A DNA stretch of 64,000 nt, from positions 642,118 to 706,117 of the forward strand of contig SJOL01004667.1 of the NCBI GenBank assembly GCA_004794785.1. Direction: 5' to 3'. Positions within the stretch are counted from its first letter, which is position 1, and each line of letters starts with the position of its first letter. Of the stretch, positions 10,876-24,687 are shown one piece after another. The position numbers were made by a program, and so were the translations under genes. Source of the DNA: Opisthorchis felineus. Its lineage: Eukaryota > Platyhelminthes > Trematoda > Opisthorchiida > Opisthorchiidae. The notes beneath the pieces were generated by a model that was given only the letters and a program-made list of their open reading frames with translations, was not told the DNA's origin and did not search any database.

Positions 10876-13800
10876 AATATGTTACTCGGGATATGCGGTG
10901 CTACTTAACTTAGTTATCTTGAGTAAAACGTTGGCTTGGAACTTACAGCTTGGCTGATATTGACGGAACTCATTTTGGATTGGTTGCATTCTGGAAAACA
11001 CTTTTATGAGTTCAGACCTTCCATCAGTGGAGAATTCAGACGACCCCTCTGCCTGAATCTTAATAGTTTCGTCCCTCCCCGGAGGTCAGGAAGGACCACG
11101 CGAAATAAAAAATTACCCTGGTCTCATCTTATTCTGCAAACCTCAAGAAAAGTTTGCATTTAATTTGGCAAAACTCTGATGAGACTCGGGAATTTCTGGG
11201 CATGAATGAACTAATGCAATAGCACAGCTTACGCGCATTCATGTTACGGACTTTTCGATAGTATACTATGAATCATTTCATTCTATGAATCATACTATGA
11301 ATCATCATACCATGAATCATGTCAATCAAAACCGCCTCTCACTAGAGTGTTATTAACCCAATACCATTCGTATGGACGCTGTTTTGTTCCGACAAACCGC
11401 TTTGTAGCAGGTGATGTTGTGTAAGCTGCCAAAGTGTCGTCCATCGTGTTAAAAGATATACGTTACTTAAATATATGAGGGAGTAAATGTATTTTCTCGG
11501 TAGTTTCTTAAACGTTCCGATATTATCGTAATTTTAAGTTGAATTGTTCTTCTAGATTCCGAAAATAAAAAGGGACTTGGCAGGGTAAGGTGAGAAAAAC
11601 TATAAGAGGATTATCGCAGCCTTTCGGCTACTTCTGATGGGAACAAATGAGATGCGTGTCAGCACAATGTTACTTACGTTTTCAATGCAGCAATGCAGAA
11701 AGCCAAAAACACCAGTATACTTGGCTGAACTCTTAGTAAATACAAAAGGTCTGCAAACCCAGGAAATCTAATTCACGTTCGACTTACTCGCTGTCACTGC
11801 CCAGGTAGTATCAAGAATCATACCTTCATTTCTAAAAAGCTGGTTCCCACCTAACTCCATACTGGTCAGATTTATCCAGGCCTCAATCAGCAACTGAGAG
11901 AATGTTTCCAACAGCGTTAGTAGATCACCGAACTTTGATGCGTAAAATGAGAAACATTTTCGCGGTTAACTCTGTAGCGCTTGAAAACAGCCCTATCATA
12001 AGTGAATTTGTCCCTGTAGATTTTGTGCGACACCGCCACCTAATTTCAACCTATAAATTCCCTCTTAGCGCATTATGCGGTCATACATTTTGTGGCGACT
12101 ATTCTGTTTAGTGTACAATTTGGAGAATGACTAAACCTGGCTTTTCATTGGGGACAATGCATTCTCAAGAATCGTTCGGCTGCATGCATTTCGTTGTATC
12201 CCACTTCCTTCTATCCAATGCTGATCTAACCAAAAAGTGCGGGCATTTCGCTTTAAAACAGATAGTACTTTCTGCACCCGAGTCACAACGCACGATCAGG
12301 AAATTATTGCTAGAGGTGTCACAGTTCTAATGGCATGAAGTCATGTGCGCTGAATTGTTTAACCGTTCATTGTTTTACTCAATGATGCACTTAAGCATAT
12401 TTCGCAAGGAGTTTGTGAAAGAAATTAAGCAATCAGTGTCATGCTTTTAGGCCACCTTAGACCGTTTTATGACTTTAGAGGACGTACTGGAATTTCATAC
12501 CAGCTAACATGGCAATAGACGAGTGAGCTAATTGTGGCGCCGGGTTTAAGTAGCCCAGTATTCTCCGAAGCTGGACCAAGTATCTATTGACACTTCATTT
12601 AGTGAGACTTGTTGGTGAATAAGATTGATAAATCATAATACAAGCCATCAGCTTCGTACCAGTGCAAATCATATATCCTAAAATCCGAACGTGTTAGCTA
12701 GCGTGCTATCAAATCATGTGTACACAAATTGCCTAGCTGAGACCACAGCGAACTGCTCCGTTTGCAAATAGGCTTAAGTCTCTTTCCCGGTGAAATATTT
12801 GTGCTCTCTTTCATGTTTCACGTCTCAGGTTTCTGAGATAGACATTGGGAAGTATACCGCAACCAAATCCAATATTCCTGTACTGCGTTTGGTCCCATGT
12901 CGTCCAAACGAGATCCAAAAATTAGCCTATCTGAACAATCAGGTGTTCACCAAAGTTTAGGATGGCCACATAAGCTTTTTACGAGGAATTATACTAATTT
13001 GTTCGTAGTTGAGATGTATTTGTCATGCCTTCTGAGAACAATGATTTGTAGTTACATAAACTCAGCCTTGTACCAATTTATCAGCGTGAACAAGAATAAG
13101 TCAGATGTTTATCGCATAAACTATTCACTCTTACAGTCAAGCCAGACAACCGTTTTTTAGTTCCAAATATGTAACATGCCTATTCTCTGTGTAGAACGAA
13201 TCCGAAGAAATATCCGCACGCAATAAAATCCATGGAGTTCTTTTCCATTAGCTGTAAGGTGAATTGTTTCATAATAGGCCTATTAAAAGATTACTCGTTG
13301 AAAAGCTATCACAAAACTAGCCTGCTACCTTAAACTAATAGTTCTGTTGCTGGTCATGTGACATCAATTTACTTTTGTTTCATCGTCCGAAAACCGTCAT
13401 GTATTTCTTAAGGTCACGCACAAACGGAGGCATAATAATTGAATGAGTGGGAATCTAGTATATTTTGTAAGTGATGGATATTCAACTTCTTCCCCCGTGT
13501 CAAATAGCATTCAAATTCCTCGGGGATGATGTCCACTTATAGCTGTTCAACTCGAACTGACCGGTGGTGCCTTGGGTTTTATCAGTAAGACTGGGCTATG
13601 TGTGAAGTTTATTTTGCCGATGTTAGATTAATCTCCACAAGAACCTCACGATCGCTCACAGAAAAAATAGGAAAAAGTAAGAAATACAATACAAACCAAC
13701 TAAGTACGTGCAGTTTTGTCGTTCTTGCGTGCTTGGTAGAATTTAGTAAACCTCAACTGCTTTTCCAATCTTGTGACAGATAAAACCTACCTACTGAATT

Positions 13801-16800
13801 TCAGCAAGGTGACGCTTCCTTCCGATCGAGTTACACATTCACAAAAGTTAGGTGTTTGACTTGCGCGCCCACATTGCTTTATCCGTATTTCCACCACGAA
13901 TTGTCATTTTTCCTACGCAAGCAAATCTTTGGAATGCAATAATAGTAATACTATCTCTTTCACGGGCCAGTAGTTTCACACAAATATAAGTGACGCCAAT
14001 AGTATAAGATTAGATATGCCTACTTATAATCTATAAGCAATGTAACTGAGGGACTGATGATGTCTTCCTTCATGGAAGTGGGAACAGCGATCGAATGCTT
14101 GCGTTCCAAATGCAATCCTCAGTCCCCAAACTCTCCGAAACTCAAGACTACGGAGAATAAAATACCCAAAGGGATGGAGATGCTTTTGGAAGAAAACACT
14201 CTTTACTGACCGTATGTGCACGGAATTTTATGCGCTAAATTTCAATAATAATAGTATGCTGAAGCGCTGAATCTAATTGCAGGACCTTCAGAAGATTGGC
14301 GTAAACAGAAACCCCCAAACCAATATGCAAGAACAACTGTTAAGATATCAGTCGTTCGAGTTTTGAATCGTTTTCTGGCTGCCGAGACCAAAGGCTGACG
14401 GATTCTAACCTCGGGCGTTCAATCCAGATAGCACATGCGTATCTACTGTACTTTTTTCCATTACCAAAAATGCTAACCTTAGGTAGACCGCACTTATAGG
14501 ATATCGGGCATGGATTGACATACTCCTGTTACTTGAGGAAAATATTTGAATATTTGAATGATTGAATTTCCCACTGGCAAACCGGTTGGAATTTTCCGAG
14601 AAGTAGGCAACTCGTGGTTCTGGTTTCCCACTTCTCTCTGCTCTTCAGGTTCTAGTTCCTTTAGTACTTTCGACTGAATGGAACCGTACGTGTTAGACAC
14701 GTTATAACCCTGAATGTCTATATGCAAAACTGAACCATACAGGTTACGAGCAAACTTGCTTCTTAAACTTGCAACGATGCTTCTTCCAAACTTGATTCTT
14801 AAACCATGGGAGTTGACAACTAGCAGGCTTCTGTGATAAGAGGACCAGAACTTAGAATAATGTCATGCTCCACGGAGCGATGTGCTGGGTGACGAACTAT
14901 CGGGATGACAATTTAACTGGAGGCCCAGTGAGTCGCCGACCATACATCATTTTCAAAATAGGGTGACGACGCGAAAATATTTGGAATGACTGTTTTGGAA
15001 CTATGTGTTTCTATAGAAAATTGGTGATTTTGATGCTCTTGTAATGGCCAGATTAGTTTGGTCAGTTAGTTAGCCAGTAGGAAAGCACAGTTTGGCCCCT
15101 TGGGAACTGTATCACTTCAGACAGGGCTGCCTGTTACAGGATGCATGGATTTGGACACATAGTAGTCGGCAGACGCTCTGTTGTATAACATCAGTGCTGA
15201 TGAAATACTGATCAGGAGCTCAATTCGCATGACATACAGGTAAGGGGGAAAGCCCTTCGCCGCGGAGTTGTTTATAAGCATACACCAAGTAAAGAATTAC
15301 AAACTTTTGGACAGGAAAATAAACGTTTCATAGGCACCTTGTGCTGAAAAACCGAACATCCTCACGTGTCTTCTTGAACTTTCATGGATATTCATTGACT
15401 ATCACGCAAGTGTAAATGAACGCAGCAAAGCAGTTCCACCAGTCCCGTAATAAACCTCACTTCCCATTAGACGCGAGGTGGAGTTACGAGAAAAACACAT
15501 ACTACCCGCATGCCTCATCAGTGGTATCCGCCGTTACACAGGTAGAAGTGCATACGTGTAAACAGTCCGACGCACGTGTGCGCAGTTCGCTATTACATCA
15601 TGCACTCAGAATCGGCGCTAAAGTGTCGGCCACGGGTGAGTCAGGAGAAGGTAAAAAAAGGTCAGTATACCTCAACACAAGGTTTAGTGTTCCATGGACG
15701 GACAACAGGTGATTTTCTAATCCAATAGAGCAGTACTGAAGAGCATTACACAGATGCGCGCACCGCAATCCGTCACAACATACCCAAAAGATCAATTTCG
15801 TACCCTTACAGATAAACCGTAGTCCATCTCATAAATCTCATTGCACATCTCATAAATCTGGGCCAACTACGGTGGGAACAAAGCTATCACCGTGAATACA
15901 TGAGTCGTTTGGGTTCACTTTGCATCGGTTTAAGAAAATTCCATGGCTAACATATTTCTGGCGCTGTGGTTTGCATTTCCACAACTGCAAAATGCGATGT
16001 CTGAGTTTGGTCTATCTGTCGAATTCAGGTGCAACTGCTTATGATACTGTAGCTCACTGAAAGATGTCTTTCGGTGCACAAAACAAACATCTGATCGTTC
16101 GCGAAAGATCACTCTTCTGGTAGATTTGTGGAAAAGGACACAAAAAGGGAGACGACCCACTTATAAATAACGACAACGTTAGAATCACCATGGAGCAGTT
16201 GGCTACAAAATGAAAATCACCAGTGATCTAGAAACTACTACAAAATGCTATCTGAAAATATCTCATGCTTGAACCAGACGGCTGGTTACTTCAACAGAGT
16301 TTCATATACATATTTTCATCCCGGAGAACCTTTGCAAATACAAGTGAGTTTAGTACTCCTACACGCCCAAATTACGCAGGCGTAATCAGTAGCCACAAAA
16401 TCGCAACACGGTAACGCCCATTCATATCACTGTTAGCGCCCTCACAGCTTTCCAGATACATAACAGTGTTCTTTAGCATAAGGCCTGCAAACCTGCTGAG
16501 TTCAACACCACCGTCATTGTCATCATCAGTCTAACCACCACCACCAGCAACAGCGGTTTCACGATCAAGTTCATGGCAATCACGATAATCACCGTCTAAT
16601 AAACATGATTGACGACAAGCAATTTTCTTGAAAGACCATTTGTTGCTTCGTCTAACTGTGTCGGAAGAATTACGGCGGTGGCGGAAAACTACTGCCATTT
16701 TAAATTAACGGCGATCTTAGCGATACTAGAAAACCCATCATGTTTAAGTTGAAACAGCCGGTCCCGAAGCTCTTTTTTGCTGACTTCATCGGAAATTAAC

Positions 16801-18773
16801 ATGATATACATCACATCAATGAATGTTACACGAGTGATGGACTTTCAATGTTTTGGTCACCATTCTCAGCAGTTGCCCTAATAGTTCAAAGAGTCTCCAC
16901 CGCAACAACAACGGCTTGATAACACAGGGGCCGACAATAAATTAGTAGGTGATAAAATCTTAACAAGTTGCTGTGTACTGTAACTTCCACGAGTGTGTTG
17001 ACAGTTCACTTCGTAAGCTAATTATGTTGAAAATGAACTGCACTTCGCCAAGCGTTTTTAATTTCAAAATACCATGATTCAAACTCGCATCTCTGTCTAG
17101 CGACCTTTTACCAAAGGTTACTAGGACCCTGGTTCTGAAACTAGCGGTCGTGTCACAGTTCGCTGGCAGTTGGTATATGCAAGAGTATTTCACCAAAGTC
17201 GTTTCTGACAGCGCTTTATTTCACCTAACGTAGTGGATTTCAAGTGGCCCAGAAAAATTTCAGAGAAACATGACTCGACAAACATAAAAATATATTTTGG
17301 AAAGAGAATCCTCACGTCGTCAACAGTTTGATAAACAAGCGCTACCAAAACTTACACGTCTATGTGATTAACGTGAATCGGGGTTGGACGAACAGCGGTA
17401 AGAAACAACGGCGGGCTGAGTAGACGAGTCTACGACGGTGGGCATGAACTGCTAAAGATTACGCCAGCAAACCCTCTCAACTCGTATTACCGAATGAGAA
17501 CATCGTTTTTGTGATAATTCTGGTTGGCTATCCCCATAGATGACAAAAATAATTTTTATAGCACTCCAGTTCGCACAACTTTACTCCAAAAGGTTACCCA
17601 GTTCCTCGAGTGCTACCACTCGGCATATCTGCTTCACAAAATTAGCTTTTTGCCACTTCCGAACTTACTAAGTTATTTGACCAAGAAAATAATCCCAGGC
17701 TTCAAATTGCATTTATCCATTTCTTGTTTTGCTTCTATGATCTATGCCTAAAGGTTGACAAGTTCCCTTTGACCTTAATTTGGCATCTTCAGAAATACAT
17801 CGACGCAGAGTTAATAAATTATTGGAACGGGAGACCCTTTTATTAATAGTTGAAAAGAAACAATCAACCACCAGTGTTTCACTAACGGTATAACTGGCTT
17901 GCAAGTAGATAGGGTATGAAGTGTTACATAATCCCACACTGAGCCGTTGAAATGTGTCCTACTGCTAAATTTACCGGCTACCCCTTCTTGTACCACTCCG
18001 ATTTCAACAAACGAGAGAGCTTGAATCTCAAGTCTCAGCTACACTGAATTCATTTGCAGTACACGAACCCAGGAATCATGTATTATATCCTTTGATGGTG
18101 AACAAAAGCAAAAGTAGACAAGTAGTTATGTGAACCCAGTGTGCCTCGTAGACCGCTAACAAAAATAATACTAACAGATTGTTTTCTGCCTCGTTTTGAG
18201 GAGATGCTTTCAGATTCGGATAGACCTATAGTCCACGCAAAAATATATATCTCTTCAGGTGTATCTTTTTCACGTTTCGTGAAAGCCTACACTTGGATTC
18301 GTTTACTTTTGGAATTTGGTGCTGCATGGTTACAAAACCCCTAAAGGAAGGATGAAAATTATGGTCTAACCATTGTTGAAATCTGTGATTGTCCAACACT
18401 GCTTTCATCAAGATTAAGGCTTACTTGCAAACAAAAGAGACAGCTACTTGGTGTCTGGATGTGGAAAGTTTCCGACGTTACATGGACTGCTGCACAAAGG
18501 TACAAAACATCGATCAACACTCTGACAGCTATGCCAATTCATACCCGTCAGTTAGCGGTATGTGGAAGTCGGCCAGGGTTTTTCAAGGACTTCATTAGGA
18601 ACTTGGATAATTTCGAGGTTACAAGTCGGGATACAAGTTATCCTTTGCACTGCACATAAAAACAAATCTTATTCCGGCGTGATGGTAGGTCTAGGTTGTC
18701 AAAGGTTTACAAGAGTTTCTTACTTCAGGAGGATTATTTACGGTCTTCGACAAAATAATTAAGTAACCAAGCA
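10876..18773. other. no supported gene; small tandem repeat near 11.3 kb
   Basis: Many short open frames occur on both strands, but none has paired splice sites, a recognisable motif or a matching partner exon. A frame at 15416-15712 (+) is somewhat richer in G+C and could be old repeat sequence. Imperfect CAC/ATC triplets lie near 16500-16560. Confidence 0.5.
11265..11320. repeat. short tandem repeat, unit ACTATGAATCAT
   Basis: Four imperfect copies of a unit of about 12 bases, CTATGAATCAT, with short spacers. Confidence 0.8.
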
Positions 18774-18779
18774 TTTATT
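18774..18779 (-). promoter_or_regulatory. polyadenylation signal AATAAA for CA2
   Basis: AATAAA on the - strand, 43 bases after the CA2 stop at 18823-18825. Position and orientation fit a 3' end signal and support the chosen terminal exon. Confidence 0.55.
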
Positions 18780-18822
18780 TGTACTTTCAGAACACCCAAC
18801 AGGCAATGCAGTTGACGGCGGG

Positions 18823-19035
18823 TTACTGAAAAATTGATTTTACATTTCCAGGGAGTGTATAAATTGATATCGTAGTACGGAAGATGTCATGATAGACCCA
18901 AACTTTGTGACACATCATCATTTGATAGAACAAGCCCCATACGCCTAAAGTAGATTGTTTACGAAAACCATCAGAATGCTGGCCAGAGTGATCGAAAAAT
19001 CGCCGGTCTTGGAAACTGCTGAGCCTGGCACCGAT
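18823..19035 (-). CDS. alpha-carbonic anhydrase CA2, terminal exon
   Basis: On the - strand the acceptor TGTATTTTCAG precedes a 213-nt phase-0 exon ending in TAA. It joins to the STQ end of the previous exon as IGARLSSFQ, as expected for the helix after the family's SS.Q element. The part SDGFRKQSTLG lines up loosely with the usual DNFRPVQPL. The remaining tail of about 35 residues is not conserved and includes LGVWGLFYQMMM, which might be a membrane-anchor signal. AATAAA follows. The exon choice is supported by phase, acceptor and signal rather than strong identity. Confidence 0.6.
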   Translation of the reverse strand: MGARLSSFQDRRFFDHSGQHSDGFRKQSTLGVWGLFYQMMMCHKVWVYHDIFRTTISIYTLPGNVKSIFQ

Positions 19036-20191
19036 CTGAAAATACATCTTCGGAGAGGGGTTTGGGGACCATTGATCAGTTGCTGAGGCCGGTAATTATC
19101 GTATAACATCTCTGGCGTGTTGTATGACGAACTGCGAAGATTGCGAAGTAGGTTTAGCTGAAATGGTAACGAAGGAACACAGTTGGAAATGTGCTAACTT
19201 ATATCTGAATATTCGGCCAAATGCAGATATACACGGTACTGGTGGGGTTTTTCAGGTTGGCCCATATATGGCGTTACGGATGGGTAATATTTCCGGAGGT
19301 TATGCGCGGCGCAGTCAATAAGCCAAACTGCCAAACTTTTCAACCACCAGTGATATCATGCTTAACTACAATGGTGATATGAATTGTCATCAATGCTATT
19401 GCATGCGGCCGCTTTTGGCATGTTACATGGCCCCATCATTAGGAAACTCCAAAGAGGCCTTTCTTCCCAATTCTGTGGCAAATTAACTTCATTTTTCCTC
19501 AAAAATTAACGTGCACACAATACCGGCCACTGAGGAGCTGCTAAGTTTAACACTCACACAACGGTATTTTGTTGATGAGACAACGCCTTGGTCTTTATTG
19601 CCGTGGTTTGCCACACAGGTACAAGAATAAGGACGTACGGTAATCCGACTTATCCAGAATTTAAATCATTTGTCCTGAAACCAAGCTTAAGCCTGTTGGG
19701 AATTTCTCCTGATTGATCTACTAGGGGTTAATAGTTGACCTCATCTGCACAAGGATATGAGCTAGTGCATTTTCAAAAATGTTCGCAGTGATAAGTATGC
19801 CTATGCCTTTGTTCACCCGTAAGCAAGATCTTCAGTCGAAGGTGACAGAATTCCCTCACGACTTTCTGCAGAAAAAGACCGTAGTGTAAAGAATGGCTTT
19901 TCGATCGAGCAATCTATTACCTGGATAAGTGGTTCCTCTTTATTTCTCCATGGGGCATTCCATTTACCTTTGTGCAAGGCTCGTTTTCCTGTCCAAAACA
20001 TGGCAAGTACAAAGTGAAAATCAACGTGCTGTGTTAGCCGCAGCACAATATTTGCTTTCTTCTCCAGTGGACTGGCAAACTTAAGGTTTAGCTCATAAGT
20101 CAAATGAGCTTAAGCTGGTAAAGTTGCGTGTGCCTGGAGGCCACCAATCTTCCGATTTCGCGGCTTTTCTGGGTTATTGCAGCTTACTCAC
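19036..20191 (-). other. CA2 last intron, 1156 nt
   Basis: GTGAGT donor at the 20191 side. An open - strand frame at 19813-20103 contains LEKKANIVLRL and could be an alternative last exon in phase 0, but its acceptor is poor. Confidence 0.6.
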
Positions 20192-20533
20192 CTGGGTTGA
20201 TTTAATAGGAATCGGTTTCATGAATACCGTCCACATTACATTTTCCGTACATGGTGGTGTGGTACGCGAACCGTAGTAACGAAAGTATGCGCTTGAGTTG
20301 ACTTGGCTTAGCAGGTCCGTAAGACTGAAGCCGGGGATGTGCCCAGTTTGACCGGCGTAGGTTGCACTTCCCAGAGCCTCCTCAATACGACCCATTTTGC
20401 CAAACTGAGTTTCCGTTTCCAGTGCGCGGTCGTCAAGGCTGTGCAGTATTCCAAACACTGCCAAGCCATGTGGACCAGCAATCGCATCTAACCGAGTTGA
20501 GTAGAGTCTTTTGTTGTAGCTGACAATGTGAGT
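20192..20533 (-). CDS. alpha-carbonic anhydrase CA2, main catalytic exon
   Basis: A 342-nt phase-0 exon on the - strand between TTTGTAG and the GTGAGT donor. It opens THIVSYN (His119) and contains LAVFGIL, FGKMGR, YFRYYGSRTTPPC and NVMWTVF. Thr199, Thr200, Trp209 and the extracellular-type cysteine are present. The residue before TTPP is Arg (CGT) where Leu198 is nearly always found in active alpha-CAs. This position lines the CO2 pocket, so activity or inhibitor binding may be altered. Length and phase are identical to CA1 exon 2249-2590, showing a shared duplication origin. Confidence 0.95.
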
Positions 20534-22134
20534 CTACAAAGTGGGACAAAGTTATCTAATAGGAAAGAAACAGTGGAAACTACTTTTAACCACCAATGTC
20601 GCAATCTAACGTTGTGCCAAAATCTTCCAAAATAACCGGCATTTAAATAGACACAAGAAACGAGGATGTACAGGGGCTAACAATACGACTGAACATGAAA
20701 CAACCAACCATAAAAGGCACGGTTCTAGAAGACTTTTTGACTGATGTATTATAGCACCATTCTTAGCACGAGAAGGTTGCGAAATGCCTCTGCTGCCAAT
20801 CCATACTAGGCGCTAGATTAAGCACATCAGGAGAAACATTTGCTCTAAAGAAAGAAGTATCCGACATTTCAGCATCTCGTATAGTGGAAAAAGTGTTATC
20901 TAGCTCAGGATGCCGAATACCAAAAGAAGAAGAAGATCCCTACTGTAACGTCCGCATTTGTGAACTCTTTCGTTTCTCCTTAGCAGTGAAAAATTAGTCG
21001 TGCCTTCAGATTAAACACGTTTCATCACTTAGCTTCATAATCTCCCTTTACCACTCCATAGGATGTAACTTGACTCTCATTTTGGCGTCCTGGTAAGTGC
21101 TGTGTGTCAATGGATCATCTGAACACAACCAAAATTCATCTGTACTCAGCAACAAGTTCAGCTGGTGGAATTGACAATGTCTGACATAATGTGGCAAAAT
21201 CCACTACGCCATGCTGACGATCGCAAGATTTCCCTTGGTGCGCTGCTCCTAAAAGCGTGTGGGTTTTTTCTTATTGCTTGGAGCTGAACAGCACGCCTCT
21301 GGTAGGCAAACGTAGGTTCAGTTCCAAATCACTGCACAAAAACCGAGACTAAGCTGGCACTGCAGTTTATTTTGATGGTTCCTTGGTTTTCGGAAGCGTC
21401 ATTTTGACAGAGTGTAACCCGCTTGATTGGCCACCTGGCTCATCCTGGTGGGTGACTGAGAACACGAGCAGTTTGCATTATCTAATATTTATTACCACCA
21501 GGTATCAACCAAACTGACTCAAACCCAAGCCAGTCCCATGTACCTACTGGGTGTGGGCACGTCTGCCACTTTTCCCAACCAGCGGTCTAAAACACAGTAA
21601 CTTCGAGAGAATCTAGTCAGTGACAAAGTCTCGCCTATCACTATCTTTCTGACGCAGGTGAACCGCTTGTGGTGAACCTACACATAATGCCGTATGGTCA
21701 ACAAAAACACCAAAGCAGTGAAAAGTTGGGTAACCAAATGAATTCATAATGTTCGGTTGCGCTTGTCATCGATCCATATAATAACGTTCATGAATTCCCG
21801 GACTAACAAGGAACAACCGTCCTACATCGTTGCCCTGTAGAAATTCCCCAATTTCTTGGTGTTACTGTAAACTTCTGGTAACGTACAGAATATGATTTTT
21901 GGTTTGATCCTTCAGCTATTAGTGCGGAGTCTAAGAGAGTGTTTCGTTTTAGGAGATAAAGGGTTATGGAATAGTTCAGATACTTCTAGATCAGTTCCAT
22001 AATAATCGCAACTTCACAAGGCACTTCACCGAGAGGTTTGTGCTCTTTACAAATTGAGTGAAAAATCAAGGTGGTGACATAACCGATAAGTCTGTGAGTA
22101 TGAAAGTGAGTACCAGAAACTTCCGTCAACGTAC
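20534..22134 (-). other. CA2 intron, 1601 nt
   Basis: GTACGT donor at the 22134 side. It contains no gene that could be supported. A stretch around 21400-21620 looks repeat-like but has no named features. Confidence 0.75.
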
Positions 22135-22283
22135 CTCCATCGGGAAACGTTGGCCATTAAACAAGTGCTCCGATCCACGCCCGTTGTCGGATCCCCAGTG
22201 GAAGTGCATTTGCATAATCTCATATTGATCTCCATCAGGAGTAATCACTGCATTCCACTGGTCCTCGTCGAACAATATGACAA
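22135..22283 (-). CDS. alpha-carbonic anhydrase CA2, zinc-site exon
   Basis: A 149-nt exon after ATTTTTACAG, ending ATGGAG before GTACGT. TT enters and completes the Val codon begun by G at the end of exon 26588-26789, restoring NNGHTV. It carries [11 protein letters not shown] with both zinc histidines and the normal Gly98, then [10 protein letters not shown] with Glu106. Catalytic motifs are intact. It has the same length and phase as CA1 exon 973-1121. Confidence 0.95.
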
Positions 22284-23982
22284 CTGTAAAAATTCATAGG
22301 CGGAGAGTAAAACTCACACCAGATACTTTCCGCTTACAAATAGCCCTATCTCGGCTCATTTGACGTAGCATCCGACTAGCTGAACGTCAAATAGTGTTAC
22401 GTGGAATGCACCCAATCCGAAAAGGGCAAGTGACAAATCTACTCTTGAGAACCGTTATTGCCATACACACTTAGTTTGAGGTTGCCAGTGACTGGATCAA
22501 CGAATAAGGATAGAAAGCATTTTGTCATGCACGTGGACCTCAAATTGCAGCTTTCACTTATCACCAAAAGAGACTTGTTAGTGCGTAACCGAACATCCTT
22601 TTTCAGAGTTAATGACATCACGCCAACAGATGTGAATGATTTATTGAAGACAGAATTATGTATCCGTCAGGGTAAAACATATCGATACTTCTCACAATTT
22701 CATTTTCTATGTTCCAGGGAATAAGTCACGTAATAGTTGTAAAACGGGTGAAAAATATTATTGGCGAGTAAAAGTGCAAGGCAGGTTGTGAAATCAGAGT
22801 TTGAGTGTCTTAGAAATCAGCGCAGGATATTGCTGTTAGTGTTTTAGCAGCCCTCTTAGTTTAAAATAATTCAAAGGGGATGTAAATTGCATCGAGTTCT
22901 GTACTTCCATGGGATTTTTTAGTAAATTAAAAAAATCCCTTTTCACAGAATTAACAAGGGCAAGTTTGATCCAGAATAAAATGCCCCAAACGTCGGACAT
23001 AGTCACAGCTCCGTGTAAAATTTGTGGTTTTACTGAGCTTCGAAATCCATGTGATCGATTTACCCGGAACGTTCTTCCATCAGCCGAAACTGAACACATT
23101 TGCATTACTGCCAGATTTGCAGCAGTCCTTCAGAAAATCTGAAATTATCCCCACAGTTAACGATACGTCCTCAGTACGGAGCGTTGGTCATTCTTGGAGA
23201 GCTTTTCTCAAATAAGATTTCGGTTATAATCAGGCTCATGATTTCGCGCACGACATGCGTGAGTGTAACATCGAACACTGTAATGATTGACGTAGTTCAT
23301 TCTAATCGCTAGTCACGCACTTAGGATTACAGTTGGATCGGTGGTCAAAAACCATCTTTCGACCAATTATCAAGATCGGCCAGTAGTCAAGTAATTATAT
23401 CCTTGATCTTCAAAATGGTAGCTATTGAAGAAGCTCTGATTTAGAAATGGAGAATCTGCTTTTGTTTCGTTAGATTCTAGTATAATATTCACCCCAACTA
23501 AACTTGTTCGACATGCATCCACCTGTGCATCTTGCGGAATCTGGAATGTGTTCCACACGTGTATGGGGTCCGGATTTTACAACGTGGCAACTGCATCAAT
23601 AAATTAACTACTCCTGATGGTAAGCAATCTAATCTGGGTAACCATTTTGACTGAAACTGCTTGGCTTTATATATGTAGCACCCTTTCTCCCCCTTTTTTC
23701 ACATGAAAATTAAGATTCTTGTCCATATCGAAACGTCTTATTGCCAAATTTTTATTCCTGTTTGTTAGAACCGAATGGTTTGCAAATGACACAATCCAAC
23801 AAATAAGCTTAGGAACAGCAAACTTACTGCTTCAAAAGGGTGACAACAAAGCTTGGAACAGCTATAAAATATGAAAACTGAGGCTTTGACAAAAACACTC
23901 ATCTGCAAATCCATTTTGGTATTCACGGGATACTCAAGTGAATCTCTCGTTTATAATCTTCAACTGAACGTGCTACACACAG

Positions 23983-24033
23983 GCCACCTCACGTTTCAGT
24001 TGGTACGATATTCGACATATCGCAGTATATGAT
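23983..24033 (+). CDS. candidate short exon with SVG..I.DISQY, paralogue of the 62 kb gene
   Basis: A 51-nt exon between GCTACACACAG and GTGAGT. It encodes PPHVSVGTIFDISQYM plus two bases of the next codon. Both DNA and protein resemble 62309-62574, where the same segment reads NPQFSVGPIIKISQYL: about 30 of 40 aligned bases agree across the SVG to SQY stretch. The exit phase fits the next exon at 24450, which supplies G. Upstream exons were not found. The protein family was not recognised. Confidence 0.45.
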
Positions 24034-24449
24034 GTGAGTAGTTTCCTTTATGAAAACTGAGGTTTCTTTATTTCTATCTGAGAGAAGTGAACAAGTCTAT
24101 TTTTTATGATTATGTTTGTAATTTCGGCAGTATGCCACGTGGGATTTCGGTTGAGTTAAGGCAGGCTTAGCAGATTACCTAGTCTAACAGATTCAAATAA
24201 TATGGCAAATGACGGCCGCCGGTTGTGTGAGAAGTTTGAACCGTCATGTTCATTGATTTGCTTGGCTATCACAACCTTACAGAAACGGTAGCAGAGTTGA
24301 TATTCCAAAATCCAAGTTTACGTATTGAGGTTTTCTATCTAAACTTCTGAAAAAATACCAGCAAATTTGCATCAGCATACTCAAGATGTAGAGTTAAATT
24401 TTTTTTGGAAATTGATTCCCTGTCGTTATCGATTGTATCCAACACTCAG

Positions 24450-24687
24450 GTGTGCCACTTTGAGTTACACGCAAATGCTGTACTATGAAGACAAAAGCAG
24501 TGGTGCAGTGGTTCAAACCTCAGATCGTACGATCACACAGGCTTTTACACCCCGGTTAATCGCACTCATTTCAAATAGGACTGGTATAAATATATTGACT
24601 AGGAAACAAAATACCTCCGCAAAGTTCACATCGAATGAAGACAAACGACCACAACCCGAATCAGCTCACGCAGCTGTTCTAAGCTAG
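24450..24687 (+). CDS. candidate terminal exon of the ISQY gene at 24 kb
   Basis: Follows a pyrimidine-rich acceptor ending CCAACACTCAG, enters with one base to complete the codon left open at 24033, and ends at TAG. It encodes CATLSYTQMLYYEDK, then SSGAVVQTSDRTIT and a hydrophilic tail. The GAVV segment lies 19 residues after ISQY, and the 62 kb gene has GALV 22 residues after ISQY, so the relation continues beyond the first exon. No known domain was recognised. The gene would sit inside the CA2 intron on the opposite strand. Confidence 0.42.

Noticed and set aside
15416..15712. 98-codon + strand frame
   Set aside because: No splice sites, partner or motif; the opposite strand is equally open, so probably old repeat sequence.
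19813..20103. Alternative last exon for CA2
   Set aside because: Frame is open and phase 0 is possible, but the acceptor is weak and the 18823-19035 exon has a better acceptor and an AATAAA signal.
22047..22235. - strand frame overlapping the CA2 zinc-site exon
   Set aside because: Different frame from HFHWGS; shadow.
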